Source: Dermatemys mawii
Lineage: Eukaryota; Chordata; Testudines; Dermatemydidae
DNA length: 64,000 nucleotides
Assembly (NCBI GenBank): GCA_007922305.1
Contig: ML677364.1
Span: forward strand, 22,117,326 to 22,181,325
Reading direction: 5' to 3'
The notes under the pieces were generated by a model that had not been told where the DNA came from, searched no databases, and was given only the letters and a program-made list of their open reading frames with translations. Positions 56,741 through 64,000 of the stretch are shown one piece after another; position 1 is the stretch's first letter; each line of letters starts with the position of its first letter. A program made the position numbers and the translations under genes.

Positions 56741-57661
56741 TGCATTAACATGCTATTCTGCCACACTGCTCAGCTTCAAGGGGGAATGTGGAACACACTC
56801 AAACACAGCTAGTCTTGTATATTTCGATCCCTTTACTCCTGAAATATACAGTGCAAAGGGCCAGCTCTTTCTCATATAACTGAGCAGCATCAACTCAAAA
56901 AGATCACTTACCAGGGCCTTCCTTTCCTGCATCATGAACTCTGGAGAAGGATTGTTGGGACTGGCTAGACCCCTCCAGCGTGGAGAAGAGTTCCTGACTT
57001 GCTGTGCCACCAGACGACCCTGCTGTATGGTCCACATTGTCCTCCAACTCGATTTCCTCATTCACGACTTTGTCCTCGGGGCTACTCCAGCCCTGCCAAA
57101 GTATCCATGGGGCTCTTGACAGTGGAGGTAGGGTTGCTGTCAAGGATGGCATCCTTGTCCTTATAGAAGCAGCAGGTCTTCAGCGCAGCATCAGAGCGAT
57201 GGTTTGCCTCCCTTCTGGTACACCTGCCTCAGCTCCTTTATCTTTACATGGCATGGCTGCCTGTTCCATTCATAGCCCTTACCCAACAAGCTACGAGAAA
57301 TCTGATCATAGGTATCGAAGTTCCTACGGCTGGAGTGGAACTGGGACTGCCCACCCTCCTCTCCCCACTGTGCCAGCAGATCCAATAACTCTGGTATGCT
57401 CCAAGTGGGACAGTTTTTGCTGTGTGGATCCATCATGCTCAGCTGGGAAGATGCAATGTGAGCTGTCCACACTGAGCAAACAGAAAGTGGAATTTCAGAA
57501 ATTCTTGGGCCTTTAAAGGGGGTGTGGTCGATGCCTGTGTACCTGGATGCAGGGCAGTGGAGTTCAAACTGCTGACCAGAGTGGTCAGGCTGGGCATTGT
57601 GGGACACCTCTTTGAGGCCATTTACAGTTGTGATAGATTCGGTCACAGAGACTCCCCTCAA
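56741..57661 (-). pseudogene. Harbinger Myb/SANT-like DNA-binding protein (minus strand)
   Basis: The minus-strand frame 57191-57661 (156 codons) contains CPTWSIPELLDLLAQWGEE, FHSSRRNFDTYDQISRSLL, then GYEWNRQPCHVKIKELRQVY. This is the trihelix Myb/SANT-like module that partners Harbinger transposases, with regularly spaced Trp/Tyr and the QCRVKVKELR-type third helix. After a frame shift the acidic segment continues (56904-57152: VNEEIELEDNVDHTAGSSGG, then TASQELFSTLEGSSQSQQS). The partner protein normally delivers the transposase to the transposon ends and the nucleus. It is better preserved than the transposase, but the frame is broken between helix 3 and the acidic region. Confidence 0.8.
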
Positions 57662-57689
57662 GATGTCACTCGATGAGCTGGAATACTAT

Positions 57690-58926
57690 TGAGAACAACC
57701 CTCCTGCCAAAACAGGTGCTCCTCCACTCCTGTCCTGCTGAGTTATACACTCCAGTCAGCTCCAGCACAGACCCAGAGGTTGGTCCATGCCTCTCTGCAG
57801 TTTACTGAAACTGAGATTCACTCAACACAGGAGCTTCTCAGTTAACAGGGACTTTCCCAGCGCCCAGTGTTCAGCCTTTCCGGGAGCCTGAACCCCAAAT
57901 AAATCCATTTTACTCTGTATGAAGCTTATACAGGGTAAATTCATAAATTGTCTGCCCTCTATAACACTGATAGAGAGATATTCACAGCTGTTTGCTCCCC
58001 CAGGTATTAATCACTTACTCTGGGATCATTAATAAACAAAAGTGAGTTTACTAAGTATAAAAAGTAGGATTTAAGTGGTTTCAAAGTAAGAACAGACAGA
58101 ACAAATTATGTTACCGAGCACAATAAAGCAAAAACACGCAAGTCTAAGCCTATGTCCCAATTTTATAGGGACAGTCCCGATTTTGAGGGCTTTTTATTAT
58201 ATGGGCACCTATTACCTCCCCACCCCCTCTTCCAATTTTTTTACACTTGCTATCTGGTCACCCTACCTAAGCCTAATACACTAAGAAACTGATTACAAAT
58301 AATATCTCACCCTCAGAGATGTTCCAATAAGCTTCTTTCACAGACTAGACTCCTTCCTAGTCTGAGCCCAATCCTTTCCCCTGGTACTCTCCTTGTTAGT
58401 TCCAGTAGACATCTCAGGGTGTAAGCTGGGGTTTTCTTATGACTGGCAACCCCCTTTTTCCTGCTCTACCCCCTGTTATAGCTTTGGCACAAGGCGGGAA
58501 TCTTTTGCCTGTCTAGGTCCCCACTCCTCCTGAATGGAAAAGTACCAGATTTAAGATGGATTTCATTATCAGGTGGCATGGTCACATGTCACTGCAAGAC
58601 CCCTAGTCTCCACTCCCCCTGGGCTGGCCCACATGTACATAGGAAGGCTTTCAAGTAACTAGGGCCATTTACAAGTGATTGTTTCTGGAGCACCCTTAAT
58701 GGCTTCCACTTAATATGTTTATGTCTGTAATACAAGTTTATATCTTATTCTCTTAACTCCAGATATAGAAATAATACATACAAACAAATAGGATGAACAC
58801 ACTCGGTAAATTATAAGCTTTGTAATGATCCCTTACTAGAGATCTTTTGCATAAAGCATATTCCAGTTACATCATATTCACACTCATAAGCACATTTCCA
58901 TAAAACATATGGAGTGCAATGTCACA
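57690..58926 (-). mobile_element. Endogenous-retrovirus-type LTR inside the Harbinger element
   Basis: The plus strand ends GGAGTGCAATGTCACA, i.e. TGTGACATTGCACTCC at the minus-strand 5' end, a start I associate with a common turtle LTR. The phrases CATAAAACATATGGAGTGC, ATGATCCCTTACTAG and AAGCATATTCCAGTTACATC support it. The left boundary near 57690 is approximate and no target duplication was identified. No viral genes are attached. Confidence 0.55.
58151..58265. mobile_element. Tc1/mariner-type miniature element (copy 3, left end truncated)
   Basis: TGTCCCAATTTTATAGGGAC, CAGTCCCGATTTT, CACCTATTACCTCCCCACCC and CTATCTGGTCACCCTA match 18089-18212. The leading TAGGGTGACCAGA is missing. CTAAGCCTA-like text occurs on both sides of the element. 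Confidence 0.78.
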
Positions 58927-59089
58927 ACGACATAACCAAGCATGGAGTCTACAATGACACTGTTAATATAACTTTGCAGCAAAAAGCTCTACACCTCTTG
59001 TCAACGTTGTTTTATTTTGTCAGCAAAGGAGGAGAGTTTTGTTGGCAAAAGGAGAGTTCACATCTTAACTGTTTTGCCAACGAAACCTG

Positions 59090-59125
59090 ACTTTTGTCAA
59101 CATAACTGTGTAGTGTACACAGGCC
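59090..59125 (-). repeat. Right terminal inverted repeat of the Harbinger element
   Basis: Inverted partner of 53925-53961. It ends GTGTACACAGGCC and is followed by CTT. Confidence 0.8.
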
Positions 59126-59984
59126 CTTGTTTACACTGAGATTTTCCTCGCCATTGCCTTAGAACTGGTGCAACTCAACACCTGCTATTTGTAGGCAGGA
59201 GTCTGGCATTTTGGGCAGCCAAGAGGACAGATAGAAGGAGCAGGCAGCATCTCCAAGGGGTTGCGGGGAGAGGTAGGATAGTTGTGTGAACTTTTTAGCA
59301 ACCTAAGCCTTCGACGTCTGGTTGTGGGCAGCCAGCTTACATTAGCTCTCTGGCTCCTGTAACGTGTTCATGGGGTCTGGGGCAAGGATCAGTTCAAGAA
59401 TTCAGAGGCAGCATAGGTAGCTTAAGATCACCTTTGCCTCCCTCTGGGTCTTATGCTGAGAGCAGCTTGGCCAGACCAGATGATCTGATCCATTGAGAGG
59501 GCCCAATCCTGCTCTGAAGGAAGTAGCATTTAATGAATTAGGACTGAGATCAGGCCCAATGCAGTTTAGGATGGGAGAGAGTGAGAAATTTGTTTATTAT
59601 TTAAAAGAACAGGTTAATCTATCTGTAAACCTTATTAGTGGCGTTTACTTTATATTCTAACACATTGATACCGCTGTGTCAAAAGAGCATGGTAATTATA
59701 AAAATCCTGGGCCAAATCTTTGGGTATGGCTGAAACACACACAGAGAGCAATTCATCATTTACACGGTTTTCACACCTTTCCCATTTCAGTATGTTTAAA
59801 AAGCTGTTAGACTTCTCTAACTTATGCTGACCTCTGATAAACATAGGGGTCCAAAAATGCAGCCTAGGATCAACAAGGTGTAGCAATGATTTGTCCTACC
59901 TAAGCCTCCTTTTCTGCAATTACATCACTCTTCTCTGCAATGCCAGTAGTAGGAGGATATATGTCATATCTGGCACTAGAGAGA
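59126..59984. other. No feature recognised
   Basis: Unassigned sequence. A faint old-repeat phrase lies at 59500-59560 (GGGCCCAATCCTGCTCTGAA). Confidence 0.4.
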
Positions 59985-60125
59985 CAAAGTGGATGAGGTA
60001 ATATCTTTTGTTGGACCAACTTATGTTGGTGAAAGAGACAAGCTTTCGAGCCACAGTAAAAGAGATGACCTCACCCACCTTGTCTCTTTAATACCCTGGG
60101 ACCGACATGGCCACAACTACACTGC
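59985..60125. mobile_element. Penelope-like element terminal fragment (second subfamily)
   Basis: GATGAGGTAATATCTTTTGT, TGGACCAACTTATGTTGGTG, AGAGACAAGCTTTCGAGCCA and TACCCTGGGACCGACATGGC match a widespread sauropsid terminal repeat that I associate with PLEs. CTCGAAAGCTTGTCTC on the minus strand resembles the GAAA side of a hammerhead motif, but the CUGANGA side is lost. Confidence 0.6.
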
Positions 60126-60689
60126 CTGGCTTTCACCACTGCAGAATCATCCATGCACTTGGCTTGGATGATCCTTTCTGAGCTGTTCAAACCACGTTTA
60201 AGGCCAAATTTCATTACCAACAAAGTGTAAAGTGGCTGCAAGATACCTGAGGTTCTGGTCTTGGGTATTTTTTTTTAAAGGGCTTACCTGTTTTACTAAT
60301 AACATCCTCAGATATTAGAAATTTAAAATCAACACATTCTTCATGCTTTTCTGATATTTCTTACCTTTTGTCTTTCAATCTGCTTGGACAGTGGAACCAG
60401 TCCGGTCAATTTCATATTCTGTGTGTAGTCAATTTCACTCTGGGGTTCTCATTCCCCAGCACAATGCTATTGTGTTTGGGTTTCCATCACTATAGGGGAA
60501 ATTTTGACTTAAAAAAATGGTTTTAATTAAATGTAAAGGGTAATTCATTAAAACATTTCTATTCATATCCATCTTTTAAAAAACCCCAACAACAATGACC
60601 TCTCATTCATAAACCATAAATATTGGGCCTAAATAATTTGACAGTGATGTTTAGGCATGGAGCTATATGTTCCCCTCTGCTAATGTAAT
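60126..60689. other. No feature recognised
   Basis: AT-rich spacer. Confidence 0.4.
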
Positions 60690-60893
60690 ATATGGAGATA
60701 TACCTATCTCATAGGGTTGAAAGAGACCTTGAAGAGTCATTAAGTCCAATCCCCTGCCTACACTAGCAGGACCAAGTACTGTCCCCTGACAGATTTTTTT
60801 GCTACAGATCCCTAAATAGCCCCCCTCAAGGATTGAGCTCACAACCATGGGTTTAGGAAGCCAATGCCCAAACCACTGAGTTATCCCTCCCCC
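60690..60893 (-). mobile_element. tRNA-derived SINE with CR1-type tail (tortoise Pol III / Cry I type)
   Basis: The minus strand begins GGAGGGATAACTCAGTGGTT (A box TAACTCAGTGG), then GCATTGGCTTCCTAAACCCA and GGTTGTGAGCTCAATCCTTG (B box GAGCTCAATCC), a linker, and then the tail TTGGTCCTGCTAGTGTAGGC, GGGATTGGACTTAATGACTC. The tail matches the CR1 3' end at 29100-29183. Turtle Pol III SINEs with CR1-like tails are established; the tail is thought to recruit CR1 reverse transcriptase. The family is linked to cryptodiran turtles. Confidence 0.85.
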
Positions 60894-63279
60894 CTGTAGT
60901 TAGAGGGAACAGAAGCTGGTGGACCTAGGTCTGGAGGACACGGAAAGGACACTGGATCTGCAACTTTCTCCTGTCTCCCCTCTGCACCTACAGAAACTCT
61001 CCAGTCTGTGACATTTGGACTCCATGAGTCATTAGAAGATCAAGGTTAGCAATCACTGCCCAAGAGATGACTCTCTAGTGAGCTGAAGCTTTCCTTTCTC
61101 TGCAAACCACCAGGACCTGCTGTGCCCGGTGGCTATGCCTCTTGTCTCATCCAGGAATTCCCAAATATCGGAGGGAAGCATTCCAAGGAACCTTGAAGAG
61201 TTTCCTGAGTTGCCAGTCCCCTTCCCAATGCTTTTCATTTTAAGAGTGTAAGGTTTGGCCTTTAATTTTCACACGCAGGATTAGATTTTCCATATGAAAA
61301 ACCTGCCGTGGCCAGCACAGTTTTGGTGGGGGTCAGAGAGGTGTACACAGATGGGGTATATGGCAGGTGCGGGGGTTTGGCAGGCAAGCCATACTCCTCC
61401 CTTTCCTTTGAGCTACCCCTTTGTGTGAGAAGAAGGGCTGGCTAGTAAACTAGTAGGTATGAGTGAGAGGGATCTTCATGCTGGGCTCTTTCTGGGAAGT
61501 CTTCTAGGGGCTTACAAAAGCTCAGACAAAACACTGACTTTTGTAAAATACCAGGTACTCTGGAGACATGGAGTCTTATTTGCACTTTTGCCTTGTTTTA
61601 CTAATATCCTAGCACTGAACAGAGTGGTCAAACACACAACTCACTCCCCCGCTTCCCTCTGGGATAAAATGTAATCTTCAAGAATCCATGCAGGTACTTC
61701 AATGACAAAGTCTAACTTGCCTAACACAGTGAAATGGTATGTTTAGGCTTAATGTGCAAACTCCTTAGTAACTTTATTTTATTTTCCAATAGCACCAAGC
61801 ATGTATAGGTGCTTTCTACACTGAAAAGAACACTCAGGTCCTTTCCCTAAGTACCTAGGCCCTATCCTGACAAAGACTTTGGCTGCAGGCAAACACTCAA
61901 ATTTAAGCACTAAAATCTGTGCCATCTCTGTAGAACCTGTAAATCCGTGTAAGCATTAGGGCATAAAAGGACAAAGCACTCACAACGGTGTAAATTAAGA
62001 AATCTCTTATCAGTATGTCTGGGTAAAAAATATACTTGTAAATTTTGCAAAATGTCAAGCCCTGATCCTGTAATTGCATTCATGCAGCCTGATCCCTTCA
62101 CTGAAGTCCCACTAAAGTCTTTGCAAGGACCTGGGGTTCTGCCCATGCAGAGGTAGTTGTATGATCCAGGCCTAAGTTTGCTGTTTCTCTGGTTATGCTT
62201 TAGGTAAAACATAAAACTTTGAAGATCATTTTTAAATTCTTATTCCTCAACAGGTTCATTTTTTTTTTAGATATTTCCATGTAGGAAATCTTGAATTTAC
62301 CATAACCTTAAATCAAATACTTGAAACTATGTTTACACAGTATAAAAGTTTTAAAGGCAAAAGAGACAAGTGCTGACAGCAAGTGTAACTCAACCTTCTT
62401 GCAGTTAGGTAGCATTTTCTATTATTCTATATAGTGATGTTAACTTTTCTGTTTTGATATGGCAAAGAACTTCATTAAGAGCCCAGTCCTGCAAAGATTT
62501 GTGCATGTATGTGACTTATGTAAGCAGTTCAAATGAAGTCAATGAGACAACTCATGTGAACAAACCTATGCCCATCAGTATGTCTTTGCAGGAATGGGGC
62601 CTAAGCAAGAGTTCTAGATGTGTCAGTAATGGATTTGCTAAAAGCATCCTTATGGGTTTGTAGGGCCTGATTCTGGAAGCTATTATTTGCCGTCTACTTC
62701 TGTTAAAGTCATTGGGATGCAGGATGGTTTGGAGATGGGTCAGTGGTTGGAAAGGCATCACCTCTATTCTCAGGATAGATTGAATGCTTTTTTGTTTTTA
62801 GCAAATCCATTGCAATACCACTCTTTACCCTTTACTGATGTCAACTGAACCATGGTGGTGGTGTAACAAGGGTGATTTTCAGTAATTCCTTTTTTTACAG
62901 GGAACAATAAAAACCTAGAAATGTACAGGTAAGGGTGTTAATAGATCATGTTTCCTAGAAGCCCTTTTGTCACTAACTCTACACATACAAGAAACATTTT
63001 CACAGTCTGAGCAACCCAGCCAACCTTTCTGTTCCCTGAATCAGTGCTGCCGGTGGCAGTAAAGGGGTTAAGTTCTTTGATCCTTCCATTATGCCAAAGC
63101 ATATTGAGTTAGGCTGATGAAAAGGTATCACTTATAACAAATCGTAATGCTTCTCACTTACACAGTGTTTTGCATGTTCAAAATGCAAACACCCGTATTG
63201 ATCCTGAGGCGTCCCTTAGTGCTGGAGAATACTGGGAGCCCTTTCACCTTTAACTGTGTATTCCTCTACTGTTCTTCTT
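60894..63279. other. No feature recognised
   Basis: About 2.4 kb upstream of the GC-rich block. 62040-62130 and 62475-62750 carry old dispersed-repeat phrases (CCTGATCCTGTAATTGCATT, AGCCCAGTCCTGCAAAG). No exon was recognised. Confidence 0.4.
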
Positions 63280-64000
63280 CTTCCTCTGCCTTGGGGATTT
63301 GCTCTAGACTGTGCGGGGCTGTTTCCATATCTAGCTCTGTGCCTAACAGGCGCGTGGGGCGTGTATTGTTCCTAGGGCTGGGTGGCGGGTATAACGTGTG
63401 TGTCTCCAGCCATCGCCTGGGCAGTAAGGCAGGGACTTGAGCCGCGCGGAGAGAGGCCGGAGTTAGTTATCTATTGTTCTCTGCCACACCCCTGTTGAAT
63501 CTCTCGAGCGCGGCGCTTAGACACACACACGGCGGTTGGGAGAGGAGCAGGGATTTTTTTTTCCCAGAAGTGCTCTGGGGTGTTGTGCGTTTCCGCTGGT
63601 TTTTCCTGCCGGAGAAGGGAAGGGGGAGCTGTTTTCTCTCTGCCCACGGTCTATTCTGGCTCCCTTTTCTCCCCCTCCCCGGGTTATCTTTGTCTCACTC
63701 CCTCAACTCAGCCCAGCGGCGCTGCAGGTCGGGAGCCCCCCCCGCCCCCCGCCCTGCCCGCGCCTTGTGCCCCGGGTGCCGGAGCCCCGCAGCCGAAGAG
63801 GAGGGCAGCGGCGGGCGGGCGCTCGCCTTGTGAGCGGCGCTGGGTGGCGGCGAGCCCCCTATGCCGGAGCGGGGCTGCCGGAGTTCGGCTCGCGCTGGGG
63901 TGTAGTGCCCGCGCCCGGGCGGGCAGGGGAGAGACCGGCTGGGAGCCGCCGCCGCCACCTCAGCGTGGTGTAAATCCGCTTCCGACCCCGACTCGCAGCA
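63280..64000. promoter_or_regulatory. CpG island: probable promoter and 5' exon of a gene beyond the right edge
   Basis: From about 63340, GC content and CpG frequency rise sharply against the AT-rich, CpG-poor DNA upstream, and they stay high to the window end. Features include CTCGAGCGCGGCGCTTAGAC, runs of GGGAGCC/CCGCCGCC, GCGCCCGGGCGGGC and GCCGCCGCCGCCACC. It does not look like any of the C-rich transposons here, which lack CpGs. No TATA box is obvious, as expected for such promoters. Open frames (63474-63973) are typical GC-rich chance frames with no domain. The first in-frame ATGs are short or weak, suggesting 5' UTR. Plus direction is assumed because nothing gene-like lies to the left. 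Confidence 0.65.

Larger units (their letters stand above)
53925..59125. mobile_element. PIF/Harbinger DNA transposon, near full length (5.2 kb)
   Basis: The terminal inverted repeats are GGCCTTGTCTACATTACATA with GTTTTGTTGACATAAGT at the left, and (reverse complement) GGCCTGTGTACACTACACAG with TTATGTTGACAAAAGT at the right. They span about 37 bp with several mismatches. CTT lies outside both ends (53922-53924 and 59126-59128), a possible 3-bp target duplication. Inside are the two genes characteristic of this superfamily: a DDE transposase (plus, about 54300-55440) and a Myb/SANT-like DNA-binding protein (minus, about 56740-57661), arranged tail to tail. A retroviral-type LTR (57690-58926) and a mariner-type miniature (58151-58265, inside that LTR) inserted later. 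Both genes carry disabling changes. Confidence 0.85.

Noticed and set aside
63474..63973. Two overlapping open frames at the right end as a possible first coding exon
   Set aside because: GC-rich DNA gives long chance frames on both strands. No domain, no good start context and no splice evidence that I can defend.

Overview
This window looks like vertebrate nuclear DNA, most probably from a cryptodiran turtle. The taxonomic clues are repeat families. There is a tRNA-derived SINE fused to a CR1-type tail (tortoise Pol III / Cry I type, 60690-60893), several CR1 LINE 3' ends with the usual terminal ATTCTA-like word, Penelope-like elements, a Ty3/gypsy element, and a rich set of hAT, PIF/Harbinger and Tc1/mariner-type elements. 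No bacterial-style genes, operons or ribosome binding sites are present. I found no intact protein-coding gene; every recognisable coding stretch belongs to a decayed mobile element. One 10-base assembly gap (Ns) lies at 43472-43481.

Layout. (1) 1-8216: a Ty3/gypsy element with both LTRs (121-298 and 8033-8216) and broken protease, RT, RNase H and integrase. Its integrase is split by about 3.3 kb of later insertions (about 3546-6845), including a 1.27-kb LTR flanked by CATA. A U6 snRNA pseudogene on the minus strand lies in the element's 5' part. (2) 8217-10330: a relic of a Sushi-type Ty3 gag-protease. (3) 10330-23359: CR1 tail, miniature DNA transposons, solo LTRs, a Penelope-like GIY-YIG relic (minus), a hAT element holding a solo LTR, and a three-layer nest (20887-22204). 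(4) 23400-29183: a minus-strand L2/Jockey-like LINE broken by other insertions, a minus-strand CR1 piece, then a plus-strand CR1 with reverse transcriptase and 3' tail. (5) 29184-43471: LTRs, hAT elements with 8-bp duplications, and a 735-bp Penelope-like foldback with two 309-bp arms that carry hammerhead-ribozyme-like motifs. (6) 43482-53900: mostly unannotatable AT-rich sequence with scattered SINEs and miniature elements. (7) 53925-59125: a near full-length PIF/Harbinger transposon with terminal inverted repeats, a decayed DDE transposase (plus), a convergent Myb/SANT-like gene (minus) and facing poly(A) signals. (8) 59126-63279: PLE and Cry I fragments in otherwise plain sequence. (9) 63280-64000: a GC- and CpG-rich block that looks like the promoter and first exon of a gene lying past the right edge.

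Functionally the window is an intergenic 'transposon graveyard' leading into one probable promoter. The best evidence for individual elements is the target-site duplications (TSDs) that I could read directly: 8 bp for hAT, 3 bp (TTA/TAA) for Harbinger-type, 4-5 bp for LTRs. These let insertion order be read from the nesting. All identity statements are by-eye comparisons; no database search was run.
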